Origin: Photobacterium sp. TY1-4
Lineage (GTDB): Bacteria > Pseudomonadota > Gammaproteobacteria > Enterobacterales > Vibrionaceae
Assembly: GCF_025398175.1 (NCBI RefSeq)
Contig: NZ_CP099734.1
Coordinates: forward strand, 1,302,001-1,366,000
Reading direction: 5' to 3'
Length of the DNA: 64,000 nucleotides
Below are positions 35,122-44,780 of the stretch, piece after piece (within the stretch, counting starts at the first letter, position 1; every line of letters begins with the position of its first letter). The position numbers were made by a program, and so were the translations under genes. Under the pieces are notes generated by a model. That model made no database searches. It saw only the letters and a list, made by a program, of their open reading frames with translations, and was not told the origin of the DNA.

Positions 35122-36879
35122 ATGAAAAAATTCACGATGCTCCCGTTGGCAGCACTGGTTGCCTCCAGCCTTGCAATGGCTGAAGACATCAAAGTGTTCA
35201 AATTCTCAGAAGACGGCACGCCAACGACCTTCGACCCGGTTCAATCTGGCACCACCTATGCCAATACAGTGACGACCGCTGTCTACGATACCCTTTACGA
35301 GTACAAATACCTGAAGTCTCCGTTTGAGCTGAAGCCGAACCTGGCTGTTGACATGCCTCAAGTCTCTGAAGACGGCCTGACGTACACCATCAAACTGAAG
35401 CAGGGCGTGAAGTTTATTGACGATCCGGCGTTTGAAGGTGGCAAAGGGCGTGAAGTCACAGCTGAAGACTTTGTTTACTCGATTAAACGTCACTTTGATG
35501 CTGAAAACCGTTCCCAGGGCTCCTGGCTGTGGGCCGGCAAGATTGTCGGTCTGGATGCGTGGAAAGATGAAGGCTCTGACTATGGGAAAACCATTGAAGG
35601 TCTGAAAGCCCTGGATCGCCATACGGTTCAAATCAAGCTGGTGAAGCCATTCCCGCAGCTGACCTACACCCTGGCAATGGGTTACGCCGGCGTGGTTCCG
35701 GTCGAAGCGGTTGAGAAGTACGGTCGTGAACTGTCGATCCACCCGGTTGGCTCTGGTCCGTTCAAACTGGTTTCTCACAACAGTACGAAGACCGTGCTGG
35801 AGAAAAATCCGGATTATCGTCAGGAAACCTTCGACCTGGCCGGCGCTGGCTATAACGAAAAACTGCACGGCTTTACCGGTATTGCCACGCTGGACGGCAA
35901 GCAACTGCCGATCGTGGATCGTGTTGAGCTGAACTGGGTGAAGCAAGCTTCAGCGCGCTGGAACTCATTCAGCAAAGGTTCTGAAATTGTCAACACCACG
36001 CTGCAGAACGAGCAGATGGATGAAGTGCTGGCCAGCAAACACCCAGTGAAGCTCAAGCCTGAGTACGCTGAGAAATTCAACTTCCGTGTCAATCCGGAAG
36101 CGGGTCTGGTGTACAACTTCTTCAACTTTGATGATGAGTATTTCGGTTACTCTGACGATCCGAAAACCAATGCACAGAACAAAGCACTGCGTTGTGCGAT
36201 CGTGAAGTCCTTCGACTGGCCACAGCGGATCAGCCGCTTCTATCTGGGCATCGGCGAAGCGTACCCAGGCTTTATCGTCCCGGGCACCGACGGCTTCGAT
36301 CCGAATATGGATGATGCCTCCATCACCCAGGATCTTGCCGGCGCGAAGCAACTGCTGAAAGAGCACGGCTGGAACAAGCAGAATCTGCCGGTGATTTACT
36401 ATCCGGGAACGGCTAACACACGGAACAAGCAGTTCTTTGAACAGTTCCGCGGTAACCTGACCAAGATCGGCTATCCGAAGAACAAAGTGAAGCAGAAAAC
36501 CTTCGCGACGTTCGGTGACTTCAACCGTGACGTGAAAAACAGCAAAACGCAGCTGATCCCAATGGGCTGGGGCCTGGACTACCCGGATGCCGAGAATACC
36601 CTGCAGCTGTTCTACGGTCCGAACCGTTCACCAGGTTCGAACAGCGCAAACTACAACAATCCTGAGTTCAACAAACTGTACGAGCAGGCTTCTGTGATGC
36701 AGCCAAGCCCTGAGCGGACGGCGTTGTACCAGAAAATGAACCAGATGGTTGTCGATGACTGTGTCGGCATTGGTGGTTACTCACGCACGCGCATCCGGAT
36801 GTGGCACAAAAATGCCATCATGTGGCCACAGCGCGACGTCATGGGTAACTATCTGAAGTATGTTGATATCAAATCATAA
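35122..36879 (+). CDS. Periplasmic substrate-binding protein, peptide/oligopeptide ABC transporter family 5
   Basis: 585 residues from ATG 35122 (AGGAAGT upstream). Signal peptide MKKFTMLPLAALVASSLAMA with cleavage after Ala. The mature protein has the SBP_bac_5 layout: FKFSEDGTPTTFDPVQSGTT at the N-terminus, LTYTIKLKQGVKFIDDPAFE (about 110-129), HPVGSGPFKLV and, late, WGLDYPDAENTLQLFYGPN. It delivers peptides or similar ligands to the two permeases downstream. First gene of a five-gene operon; the 16-bp gap to the permease indicates co-transcription. Substrate not predictable. Confidence 0.9.
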   Translation: MKKFTMLPLAALVASSLAMAEDIKVFKFSEDGTPTTFDPVQSGTTYANTVTTAVYDTLYEYKYLKSPFELKPNLAVDMPQVSEDGLTYTIKLKQGVKFIDDPAFEGGKGREVTAEDFVYSIKRHFDAENRSQGSWLWAGKIVGLDAWKDEGSDYGKTIEGLKALDRHTVQIKLVKPFPQLTYTLAMGYAGVVPVEAVEKYGRELSIHPVGSGPFKLVSHNSTKTVLEKNPDYRQETFDLAGAGYNEKLHGFTGIATLDGKQLPIVDRVELNWVKQASARWNSFSKGSEIVNTTLQNEQMDEVLASKHPVKLKPEYAEKFNFRVNPEAGLVYNFFNFDDEYFGYSDDPKTNAQNKALRCAIVKSFDWPQRISRFYLGIGEAYPGFIVPGTDGFDPNMDDASITQDLAGAKQLLKEHGWNKQNLPVIYYPGTANTRNKQFFEQFRGNLTKIGYPKNKVKQKTFATFGDFNRDVKNSKTQLIPMGWGLDYPDAENTLQLFYGPNRSPGSNSANYNNPEFNKLYEQASVMQPSPERTALYQKMNQMVVDDCVGIGGYSRTRIRMWHKNAIMWPQRDVMGNYLKYVDIKS

Positions 36880-36895
36880 GTAAAGCTGGGTCATT

Positions 36896-37849
36896 ATGGA
36901 GATTTTAAAACACTGTTTCAGGAAGCTGATCTACAGCATCCCATTGCTTTTCGGGGTGACCCTGATCAGCTTCGTATTGATGGTTTATTTCGGTCCGGAC
37001 AAGACATATGACTTGTTGGGCCGGAACCCGACTATCGAGGAGATTAACGAGATTCGGCATCAGCTGGGTTATGACCGTCCTTTCCTGATTCGTTACATTG
37101 AGTACGTCAAGGAAGTGTTGGTGTTTGACTTTGGCTATTCCGACTCTACCGGCGAGCAGGTGACGTCAATTCTGGCGAAAACCATTCCGGTATCCATCGC
37201 ATTGCAGCTGCCCGGATTTATTCTGGGGAACGTGCTTGGGGTGTTACTGGCGCTGTTTGCGGCGATGCATCGCTCAAGCTGGTTGGACAAGATGATCATG
37301 TCGTCTTCGGTGGTGGGGATGAGTATCTCGTATCTGATCGTCATTATCGCGACACAGCTGATTTTTTGCTCCAGTTATGGCCTGAATCTCTTCCCAGTCT
37401 ATGGCTGGGAAGTGAATTCCCTCTCGGATTATCTCTACTACATCACGGTGCCGACGATTTCATCGGTGTTCGTGGCACTGGGCTATAACACCCGGTTCTA
37501 TCGGGCAGTGATTGTAGAAGAGACAACCCGGGATCATGTGCGCACGGCCAAAGCCTTTGGTCACAGCGCCAATACGATTCTGTTCAAACATGTCCTGAGA
37601 AATGCCCTGGTGCCGATCGTAACCCGCATCGTGTTTTCTATCCCGTTTGTCATTGTGGGTGGTGCACTGCTGCTGGAAAGTTACTTTGGGATCCCGGGGG
37701 TCGGACTGACGGCTTATGATGCAATCACCACCGGTGATCTGCCGGTACTGAAAGCCATTATTGTGCTGACAACCTTATTGTTTATCGTGGTTGTGAGCCT
37801 GGTTGACGTGCTGTATCGCGCCGTAGATCCGCGTATTTCATTAAAATAA
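36896..37849 (+). CDS. Peptide-type ABC transporter permease 1 (OppB/DppB-like)
   Basis: 317 residues, six hydrophobic helices. N-terminal helix SIPLLFGVTLISFVLMVYFG at about 14-33. The cytoplasmic EAA-type loop is TTRDHVRTAKAFGHSANTIL (about 210-229) with the conserved A-x-G. It forms the membrane channel with the next gene. Confidence 0.92.
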   Translation: MEILKHCFRKLIYSIPLLFGVTLISFVLMVYFGPDKTYDLLGRNPTIEEINEIRHQLGYDRPFLIRYIEYVKEVLVFDFGYSDSTGEQVTSILAKTIPVSIALQLPGFILGNVLGVLLALFAAMHRSSWLDKMIMSSSVVGMSISYLIVIIATQLIFCSSYGLNLFPVYGWEVNSLSDYLYYITVPTISSVFVALGYNTRFYRAVIVEETTRDHVRTAKAFGHSANTILFKHVLRNALVPIVTRIVFSIPFVIVGGALLLESYFGIPGVGLTAYDAITTGDLPVLKAIIVLTTLLFIVVVSLVDVLYRAVDPRISLK

Positions 37850-37861
37850 AGGACGCAAGCA

Positions 37862-38755
37862 ATGTCGGAAGCAATTATGGAGCAGGGCGCGAGCGCGGCC
37901 AAACCGGCCAAACATGAGTCTCTGTGGACGAAAGCTTTTTATAAATTTACCCGCGACAAGGTCGGGATGATCAGCCTGTCCGTGGTGATGCTGTACTTTG
38001 GGATTGCCGTACTGGCCTGGTCCGGTCTGATTGCCCAAAACTGGGATGCACTACTGGCCCCGGGTCAGAATGGGCCGACGGCGGAGTACTGGTTCGGTAC
38101 CAACATCAACGGCCAGGATATTTTCCAGCGGGCGATTTACAGCACCAAAACCGCCTTTGAAGTGGGCCTGACGGTGGCGGTTGTCGCCACAATTACCGGC
38201 GCGCTGGTGGGGGCAACCACCGGGTACTTCTCCGGTACCGTGATTGACGAGCTGTTTCTGTGGCTGATGAACTGTCTGGATTGTATCCCGTACTTCCTGA
38301 TGGTTGCGGCGTTTGCCGTCGCGCTGGCGGAAAACCCGTACGCCATGCACATCGCCATGATGTCCTGTTTCTGGATGGGCACGGCACGTCTGGTACGTGG
38401 TGAAGTGATCAAACTAAAAAACATGGAATTTACTGAAGCGGCCCGGTCGCTCGGGGTTCCGGTGTATCGCGTGATCTTCAAACACCTGCTGCCGAATACC
38501 TCGCATATTCTGCTGGTAGAAATGACGCTGTTGTTTATCACGGCAATCAAGAGTGAGGTGATTCTGAGCTTCCTTGGACTGGGCGTGAAAGACAGTATCA
38601 GCTGGGGACTGATGATTTCAGAAGCGAGTGGTGAGGTGACCGCCGGTCATTTCTGTAACTTCTTCGCTGCCTCCGGCATGCTGTTTGTGCTGGTCCTGGC
38701 TTTCAACATGTTCTCTGATTCGCTGCAAGATGCGCTGGACCCAAGGAAGATTTAA
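37862..38755 (+). CDS. Peptide-type ABC transporter permease 2 (OppC/DppC-like)
   Basis: 297 residues with an N-terminal OppC domain (about 20-60) and the binding-protein-dependent permease core. FGTNINGQDIFQRAIYSTKT (about 78-97) and the EAA loop EFTEAARSLGVPVYRVIFKH (about 188-207) are diagnostic. Starts 12 bp after permease 1 and ends 2 bp before the first ATPase. Confidence 0.92.
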   Translation: MSEAIMEQGASAAKPAKHESLWTKAFYKFTRDKVGMISLSVVMLYFGIAVLAWSGLIAQNWDALLAPGQNGPTAEYWFGTNINGQDIFQRAIYSTKTAFEVGLTVAVVATITGALVGATTGYFSGTVIDELFLWLMNCLDCIPYFLMVAAFAVALAENPYAMHIAMMSCFWMGTARLVRGEVIKLKNMEFTEAARSLGVPVYRVIFKHLLPNTSHILLVEMTLLFITAIKSEVILSFLGLGVKDSISWGLMISEASGEVTAGHFCNFFAASGMLFVLVLAFNMFSDSLQDALDPRKI

Positions 38756-38757
38756 AT

Positions 38758-39744
38758 ATGTCTGAGCAAACCCCACTGCTGTCAGTGGATAATCTGACGG
38801 TCGAATTTAAAACGGACAAAGGTACGGTTCGTGCGATCAACGGTGTGAATTTCAAAGTCATGCCGGGCGAAACGGTCGCGATCGTGGGTGAATCCGGTTG
38901 TGGTAAGTCGGTCAGTTCGCTGTCGATCATGGGCCTGGTCCCTTCGCCGCCGGGTAAAATCGTTGATGGGAGTATTACCTTCAAGGGCCGTGAACTGATC
39001 GGCCTGAGCGAGAGGGAATACCGCAAGATCCGGGGCAACGAGATCTCGATGATCTTTCAGGAGCCGATGACGGCCCTGAACCCGGTACTGAAGATCTCCA
39101 CGCAGATGATCGATGTGATCCGTCTGCACAATGATGTGAACAAAGCGGAAGCGCGGACCCGTGCGATTGAGATGCTGGACAAAGTCGGCATCCCGTCGCC
39201 GGAGAAGCGCATCAATCAGTACCCGCATGAGCTGTCCGGCGGGATGCGCCAGCGGGTGATGATCGCCATGGCGTTGTCCTGTGGTCCGGAGCTGTTGCTG
39301 GCCGATGAGCCGACCACCGCGCTGGATGTGACCATTCAGGCGCAGGTGATGGACGAAATGGTCCGGCTGCAGAAAGAGCTGGGCATGGCAGTGATCCTGG
39401 TCACCCACGATCTGGGTGTCGTGGCCGAATCCTGTCAGCGCGTGGTGGTGATGTACTGCGGCCAGATCATCGAAGAAGGTCCGGTTGAAGAGATCTTTGC
39501 CAACCCGAAACATCCGTACACTAAAGGGTTGCTGGAGTCGATCCCGGTCGTTCGTGACAAGAAGATCCCGCGTCTGCCGACCATCAAAGGCGTGGTCCCG
39601 GATCTGCTGCACCTGCCGGAGGGTTGTCGTTTTGCCGACCGCTGCGACAAGGTACAGTCGGAATGCCGTCAGGCAATTCCGCAACTGACCGGTGATGTGC
39701 ATCACAGGGTGGCCTGTTTTCGTCCGAATGGAGATGGACAATGA
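38758..39744 (+). CDS. Peptide-type ABC transporter ATPase 1 (OppD/DppD-like)
   Basis: 328 residues. Walker A GESGCGKS (about 42-49), Q-loop [10 protein letters not shown], signature [15 protein letters not shown], Walker [13 protein letters not shown] and the H-loop VTHDLG. The C-terminal oligopeptide-transporter extension contains Cys residues ([17 protein letters not shown]) that bind an Fe-S cluster in some homologues. Overlaps the second ATPase by 4 bp. Confidence 0.94.
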   Translation: MSEQTPLLSVDNLTVEFKTDKGTVRAINGVNFKVMPGETVAIVGESGCGKSVSSLSIMGLVPSPPGKIVDGSITFKGRELIGLSEREYRKIRGNEISMIFQEPMTALNPVLKISTQMIDVIRLHNDVNKAEARTRAIEMLDKVGIPSPEKRINQYPHELSGGMRQRVMIAMALSCGPELLLADEPTTALDVTIQAQVMDEMVRLQKELGMAVILVTHDLGVVAESCQRVVVMYCGQIIEEGPVEEIFANPKHPYTKGLLESIPVVRDKKIPRLPTIKGVVPDLLHLPEGCRFADRCDKVQSECRQAIPQLTGDVHHRVACFRPNGDGQ

Positions 39745-40715
39745 GCGAAGTATTACTAGAAGTGAATGGTCTGAAGAAGCATTTTGCAGCCGGTAGTCGC
39801 TTCTTTGGCACCCAGACTCTGTGTAAGGCCGTCGACGATGTCAGCTTTACCATTGAGCGTGGCAAAACGTTAGGTCTGGTCGGCGAGTCCGGTTGTGGTA
39901 AGTCGACGCTGGGGCGCTGTGTTCTGCGGTTGCATGAGCCGAGTGGCGGCGAGGTGAAGCTGGAAGGTAAGGATATTGCCCATTTCAGCGCCAAAGAGAT
40001 GAAAGCGATCCGTCGTGATATTCAGATCATCTTCCAGGATCCGTATGCATCGCTGAACCCGAGGATGACGATCCATGAGATCCTGCGTGAGCCGCTGGAT
40101 ACGCACCAGATTGGCACGCCGCAGGAGCGGGAAGATAAGATCGCTGAAGTCATGGCGATCGTGGGCCTGCGTCCTCAGGTGCTCAACCGTTATCCGCATG
40201 AGTTTTCCGGCGGTCAGCGCCAGCGGATCGGGATTGCCCGCGCGCTGGTACTGGAGCCGAAATTTATCGTCGCGGATGAGCCGGTGTCTGCGCTGGACGT
40301 TTCGGTACAGGCGCAGGTGCTCAACCTGATTGCTGAATTGCAGGAAAAGAAAGGCATTTCCTTCCTGTTTATTGCCCACGACCTGGGTGTTGTGCAGCAC
40401 ATCTGTGACGAAGTCGGGGTGATGTATCTGGGACGGATCGTGGAAAAAGCACCGGCGGAAGTGCTGTACCGCAATCCGAAACACCCGTACACCCAGGCCT
40501 TGCTGTCGGCGATCCCGGTGCCGGATCCAACGGTCACCAAAGAGTCGCTGAAACTGGAAGGGGATGTGCCGTCGCCGCTGTCACCACCGAGCGGTTGTAC
40601 GTTCCGGACCCGTTGCCCGCATGCAACCGAGCAATGTAAGCAAACCCGTCCGGAAACGCACAATACGGGCGAAAATGGCGTTGAACACTTGGTTGCCTGC
40701 CATTTGTTTAACTGA
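39741..40715 (+). CDS. Peptide-type ABC transporter ATPase 2 (OppF/DppF-like)
   Basis: 324 residues. Walker A GESGCGKS (about 46-53), Q-loop FQDPYASLNPRM, signature FSGGQRQRIGIARAL, Walker B FIVADEPVSALD, H-loop IAHDLG, and the C-terminal Cys-containing extension SGCTFRTRCPHATEQC. It pairs with ATPase 1 to power uptake. Last gene of the operon, followed by a strong terminator. Confidence 0.94.
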   Translation: MSEVLLEVNGLKKHFAAGSRFFGTQTLCKAVDDVSFTIERGKTLGLVGESGCGKSTLGRCVLRLHEPSGGEVKLEGKDIAHFSAKEMKAIRRDIQIIFQDPYASLNPRMTIHEILREPLDTHQIGTPQEREDKIAEVMAIVGLRPQVLNRYPHEFSGGQRQRIGIARALVLEPKFIVADEPVSALDVSVQAQVLNLIAELQEKKGISFLFIAHDLGVVQHICDEVGVMYLGRIVEKAPAEVLYRNPKHPYTQALLSAIPVPDPTVTKESLKLEGDVPSPLSPPSGCTFRTRCPHATEQCKQTRPETHNTGENGVEHLVACHLFN

Positions 40716-40764
40716 TCCGGTTTTACGGATCCAGAAACCACGTTCATCGTGAACAATCGTGAAC

Positions 40765-40793
40765 AAAGCCAGCCGGTTTCGGCTGGCTTTTTT
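40765..40793 (+). terminator. Rho-independent terminator of the peptide transporter operon
   Basis: AAAGCCAGCCG / CGGCTGGCTTT perfect 11-bp stem with GTTT loop and a T tail; usable from both sides, so it may also end the convergent deacetylase gene. Confidence 0.9.
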
Positions 40794-40824
40794 AATTGCT
40801 TTGATTGGACTGATGCGACCGGGC

Positions 40825-41754
40825 TTAGGAGGACACCGAGGCCAGCACGTCCAGATGAGTATAGACACTGCGCGCCAGCGCGGTGAGGTGATACCCGCCT
40901 TCCAGCGTCGAGACCACCCGATGATTGGCATACGTGGCGGCGGCATCCACAATCAACTCGCTGATCCAGCGAAAGTCCGCTTCATTCAGACGCAGATCGG
41001 CCAGCGGATCGTCTTTATGGGCGTCAAAGCCGGCAGAGACGAACAGCATCTGCGGCTGGTGATGTCTGAGTGCCGGCAGCCAGCGTTCGGTTACGGTTTG
41101 GCGAAACGGGTGGCTGCCGGTCCCGGCTGGTAGCGGACAGTTAATGATATTCGGCCGCTCAATATCGTAATAGCGCAGCGGATAAAACGGATGCTGAAAC
41201 GTTGAGCACACCAGCACTTCCGGCCGGTCCTTGAAGCTGTCGACGGTGCCGTTGCAGTGATGGACATCGAAATCCAGGATGGCGACGCGATCGATGCCCG
41301 GTTGAGCCAGGGCATGGGCTGCGCCAACGGCAATATTGTTGAAAAAGCAAAAGCCCATCGCGGTAGCGTGTTCGGCATGGTGGCCCGGCGGACGAACGGC
41401 ACAAAACGCATTGGTAACCTGACCGGTGAGAACCAGATCAACGGCCTGGGTGACCGCTCCGGCAGCCAGACGCGCGGCATGCAGGGTGTGAGGATTCAGG
41501 GCAGTATCCGGATCGGCATACACCAACCCTTGCTGCGGCTGGAGCGATTCCAGGTGGCGAATATAGCCGGCCGGGTGGATCCGTTCGAATTGCTTTGGAT
41601 TGACCTCAAGGGCGGTGTGCCATTGCAGTTGGTCGGCCAGCGGCTCGCCGGCCAGATACTGGAGTATGGCACCCAGCCGCTCGGGACATTCCGGGTGATC
41701 CGGCCCCATGGTATGGCGCAGATAGTCGCCATGAGTGATTAACGCTGTGGTCAT
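40825..41754 (-). CDS. Histone-deacetylase-family amidohydrolase (acetylpolyamine/acuC-like)
   Basis: 309 residues from ATG 41754. Zn-hydrolase motifs are all present: HPECPERL (about 22-29), RPPGHHAEHATAMGFCFFNN with the catalytic His pair (about 135-154), FDVHHCNGT with the Zn-binding Asp and His, and SAGFDAHKDDPLADL with the second Zn-binding Asp. The usual HHGNGT reads HHCNGT here. It removes acetyl groups from lysine, polyamines or similar amides. No operon partner; divergent from the HIT gene. A polyamine substrate would be plausible in this polyamine-making organism but is inference. Confidence 0.88.
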   Translation of the reverse strand: MTTALITHGDYLRHTMGPDHPECPERLGAILQYLAGEPLADQLQWHTALEVNPKQFERIHPAGYIRHLESLQPQQGLVYADPDTALNPHTLHAARLAAGAVTQAVDLVLTGQVTNAFCAVRPPGHHAEHATAMGFCFFNNIAVGAAHALAQPGIDRVAILDFDVHHCNGTVDSFKDRPEVLVCSTFQHPFYPLRYYDIERPNIINCPLPAGTGSHPFRQTVTERWLPALRHHQPQMLFVSAGFDAHKDDPLADLRLNEADFRWISELIVDAAATYANHRVVSTLEGGYHLTALARSVYTHLDVLASVSS

Positions 41755-41903
41755 TTCAGAGATCCACGGTTGATGATTGTCTGTCAGGCAATTTTCGACG
41801 CAAGGCGTTGCTCCCGGCGCAGCCTTTTTAATCACCCTTCTTTGTACCGTGAGGGCGCTGTTTTTAACTATAGTTGAAGGGATTCAAGCAGCGAGGGTGC
41901 GTC

Positions 41904-42245
41904 ATGGACTGTATTTTTTGTCAAATCGCCAGCAATGCGATCCCCGGCAAACGGGTGTACGAGGATGATCAGGTGGTCGCATTTCATGATAATAATCCCC
42001 AGGCTCCGACCCATATCCTGATCATTCCACGCCAGCACATCGAAACCACCAATGAGTTGGAATTGAGTCATAGTCCGCTCATCGGGCACATGGTGTTGAC
42101 GGCGACTCAACTGGCCAAGGAGCTTTCTCTGGCGGAGGATGGCTACCGTTTGGTTTGGAACTGCAATCGATACGGCGGGCAGGCGGTTTATCATATTCAC
42201 CTTCACTTACTCGGGGGACGGGCCATGCGCTGGCCGCCAGGATGA
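41904..42245 (+). CDS. hinT: HIT-family nucleotide phosphoramidase (HinT-like)
   Basis: 113 residues from ATG 41904. CIFCQIASNAIPGKRVYEDD at about 3-22, HILIIPRQHIETTNEL, and the catalytic triad motif YHIHLHLLGG at about 98-107 (HxHxHxx). Hydrolyses AMP-N-conjugates such as AMP-lysine. Length and motifs match HinT. Confidence 0.92.
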   Translation: MDCIFCQIASNAIPGKRVYEDDQVVAFHDNNPQAPTHILIIPRQHIETTNELELSHSPLIGHMVLTATQLAKELSLAEDGYRLVWNCNRYGGQAVYHIHLHLLGGRAMRWPPG

Positions 42246-42343
42246 GATTTCAGGTACAGGTAACATCTTGGCGGTGAGGTGTTTGACATTTTTTCGGTGC
42301 CTGTCTTAACTGGTCTAATCAGTCATAAAAAAGGATAGATGCC

Positions 42344-42835
42344 ATGGAAAGCCGAGTCGCGAGCGCAAACGCAATGCTCAAACAATTTGCCGAGCAACAC
42401 GTGAAACTCATTGATTATTGTTCCCCTGAGATCCAGGCGATCAGTGACGATCACCTGGCGCTGCGTATCCCACTCAATGATCGCACCAAAAATCACCTGC
42501 AAAGTATGTATTTCGGCGCGCTGGCCATTGGTGCCGATGTCGCAGCCGGTCTGTTGGCGATGGAAATGGCGGCCCGCTCAGGATTGACGCTGTCTCTGGC
42601 CTTTAAATCAGTCCAGGGTGATTTTCTGCGCCGTCCTGAAGGGGATGTGGTCTTTACGTGTCATCAGGGGGCTGCTATCCGGGAGATGCTTCAACGCTGT
42701 GCTGAGACCGGTGAGCGGGTCAATGAGCCGGTGGAAGTGGTGGCTACCTGTCCGAGTCAGGATGGCGATGAGCCCGTCGCCCGGTTTACGCTGACCCTGT
42801 CGCTCAAAGTGGTTCCGGCAACCGCTTCAGCCTAA
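42344..42835 (+). CDS. Hotdog-fold thioesterase-like protein (DUF4442/YiiD-C type)
   Basis: 163 residues, soluble. HLALRIPLNDRTKNHLQSMY and FGALAIGADVAAGLLAMEMA (about 44-81) followed by LAFKSVQGDFLRRPEGDVVF form the hotdog helix and strands. The N-R-T-K-N-H-x-x-S-M-Y-F-G-A segment is the mark of DUF4442 proteins related to acyl-CoA thioesterases. Substrate unknown. ATG 42344 follows AAAAGGATAG. Confidence 0.8.
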   Translation: MESRVASANAMLKQFAEQHVKLIDYCSPEIQAISDDHLALRIPLNDRTKNHLQSMYFGALAIGADVAAGLLAMEMAARSGLTLSLAFKSVQGDFLRRPEGDVVFTCHQGAAIREMLQRCAETGERVNEPVEVVATCPSQDGDEPVARFTLTLSLKVVPATASA

Positions 42836-42860
42836 GCCAAAGCCTAAGCCTAAGCCTAGG
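42830..42860 (+). repeat. Short hexamer repeat at a gene's 3' end
   Basis: GCCTAA(G) units: CCTAAG repeated imperfectly five times (42831-42859). The thioesterase-like gene's stop codon TAA lies inside the first unit. Possibly a slippage tract; no function assigned. Confidence 0.6.
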
Positions 42861-42938
42861 CGTTTCCCCGCGAAACAGCCGGGAAGACAGGGAGACACAG
42901 GAAGAGGGGCGGTTTTTTGCCGCCCTGAGCCATGGTGT

Positions 42939-44114
42939 TTATTTCCGACTGTTCAACGACTCAATCGCGTGAGCATTCATTCCGCCGTGCGCATTCACCC
43001 CAAACAGTGACGCGATTAACGCGCACTCCAATCCAAACGGCAAGTAGCCGGCATAGCCCAGCAGTGGCATTTCAAACAGATAAAACCGATCCACATACGG
43101 GATGTTATAGATCCACGGCGCTTTACTGCCGAAATTCCACAGCTCCCACAGGAACCCGCATTGCAGGCCAGCCAGCGCCGGCAGTGCGAACGGGCGCCAA
43201 TCACCCTTTGGGATCACGGAGAAGAGGGTCGGCTTGCCGGCCAGGGTTTCAAGACCAACGATGACTATGAGCGGTGAAATCCAGACCAGGGGGAAAAAGC
43301 TGTCCGGCCAGGCGCCCAGCGCAAACAGAGATGAAATGGCGGCCAGGAGCGCCAATCCGGCCAGTCTTTTGGGGTGAGGCAGCGGAAAATGCACGTATTG
43401 GGTGTAGGCAACTTGGCAGCGTTGGAACCCGGCCAGCCAGAAGACGGTGCTCATCACCGCCGGTAGTACCGTGGAGAAGGATAAACTGGCCGTGAGCGTA
43501 CGCGTCAGCGGCGTGATCGGCGGGCCGACATAATACCAGTTGTGGACAAACAGATTGAGGTACTCAAAGAACCACCAAAACACGGCACTCACGAGAAATA
43601 ACCAACCCAATCGACCGGGCTGCGCACGGAGCAGGCTCATGCCGTGTTGCTTCTCACTCAGTCCATTGATCACCAAGATATAACCGAGCCAGAGCGGGGT
43701 AAAGGTGTAGCGTTGCCAGGAGGGTCCGCCGGGGATCTCGATCCAGGCCAGAACCCAGCTCAGGATCAGCAGACAGAGTCCCAGCCAGCCCCAGCTGGGA
43801 AATGCGGTGGCGGAAATGTGGCGGCGTGAGGCCGCCGGCCCGCTCAAGCTGTTCCTTTCGGCGGGGGGACTGATGAGCCGCCACAGTAGCGGGTACGTGC
43901 AACACAGGATCAACAGGGTCAACAGGAGAAAGATGGGCCATGAAAACCCAGGCTTTTCTACATACAGGGTTGAAGGCATCAGGCTGAGGTAGGGGGAAAG
44001 CGGTTTGCCGGCGAACCACACGCCGACCAAAGGCGGGGCGATCAGTAAGCCAACGGCGATGAATACTCTCAGCAGTTTGCGGAGCAGTTCGGCTGAATTA
44101 TCGGTCCGTGTCAT
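42939..44114 (-). CDS. Polytopic inner-membrane protein, function unknown
   Basis: 391 residues with about ten hydrophobic helices (FIAVGLLIAPPLVGVWFAG, WPIFLLLTLLILCCTYPLLW, LGLCLLILSWVLAWI, GWLFLVSAVFWWFFEYLNLF and others). Trp/aromatic-rich loops (SKAPWIYNIPYVDRFYLFEM) may sit at the membrane surface. I recognise no named family. It overlaps the ion-channel gene by 17 bp and both read leftward, so they are probably one transcription unit and may act together. Confidence 0.75.
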   Translation of the reverse strand: MTRTDNSAELLRKLLRVFIAVGLLIAPPLVGVWFAGKPLSPYLSLMPSTLYVEKPGFSWPIFLLLTLLILCCTYPLLWRLISPPAERNSLSGPAASRRHISATAFPSWGWLGLCLLILSWVLAWIEIPGGPSWQRYTFTPLWLGYILVINGLSEKQHGMSLLRAQPGRLGWLFLVSAVFWWFFEYLNLFVHNWYYVGPPITPLTRTLTASLSFSTVLPAVMSTVFWLAGFQRCQVAYTQYVHFPLPHPKRLAGLALLAAISSLFALGAWPDSFFPLVWISPLIVIVGLETLAGKPTLFSVIPKGDWRPFALPALAGLQCGFLWELWNFGSKAPWIYNIPYVDRFYLFEMPLLGYAGYLPFGLECALIASLFGVNAHGGMNAHAIESLNSRK

Positions 44115-44538
44115 GGTTCAGTGTCCAATAGCGCTGCATCTCCAGATAAAGAAACGAGGCAGTCCAGGTAATGAGCACTAGCCCGGTCAGCGATTCAACC
44201 CCGGTTAAAAACCGCAGGTGACCTACCGGCTCAATGTCGCCAAACCCCAGCGTGGTGTAGGTGGTGAACGAGAAATACACGCAGTCGAGCAGGCTACTAT
44301 CAAAGTTTCCCGTCAGCGATCCCCAGTTTTCAGAATGATGCAGCTTGTAGTAGGCATAAGCGAAGATCCAGACTTCCGCGGAGTGTGCGACCAGGGCCCC
44401 CAGTACGCCGAACAGGATTTTAAACCCATGGAGCATCGGGATCCGTGGAATATGGAGACTCATTTGACGCAGAAAGGTGTAATGCAGGAAAACAGTTAAA
44501 GCAACAATGGCGCTATTGACCAGAAAAAGCGTTATCAC
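44098..44538 (-). CDS. Two-pore-type (Ion_trans_2) potassium channel-like protein
   Basis: 146 residues with four predicted helices. The pore segment TTYTTLGFGDIEP at about 92-104 resembles the K+ channel filter, with GFGD in place of the common GYGD. There is no regulatory RCK/TrkA-N domain. It is probably a small cation channel; its downstream overlapping partner is an unknown membrane protein. Confidence 0.85.
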   Translation of the reverse strand: MITLFLVNSAIVALTVFLHYTFLRQMSLHIPRIPMLHGFKILFGVLGALVAHSAEVWIFAYAYYKLHHSENWGSLTGNFDSSLLDCVYFSFTTYTTLGFGDIEPVGHLRFLTGVESLTGLVLITWTASFLYLEMQRYWTLNHDTDR

Positions 44539-44780
44539 GTGATCTCCTTGTAATTTTTTACATTTTATTTAGGTCCATGAACATTACATTGTGCTTTGCA
44601 AACAGTGTAGCTCACCCGTCTCTATATGATTAATTCTACAATGTTTTTTGTGAATCGAAACGTCTGATACGCGAGAGGTATGTGGTATTTGGGGAAGTTG
44701 CGCTGTTTGAATTTGTCGGGAGGGGTTCATATAATCCTGCGAGTTACAACGCAATTCATCGTACAAAAGGTCCAGGCTTA

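Noticed and set aside
42906..42926. GGGGCGG/CCGCCC hairpin with T-run as a terminator of the thioesterase-like gene
   Set aside because: The T-run is in the loop rather than after the stem, so it does not fit an intrinsic terminator.
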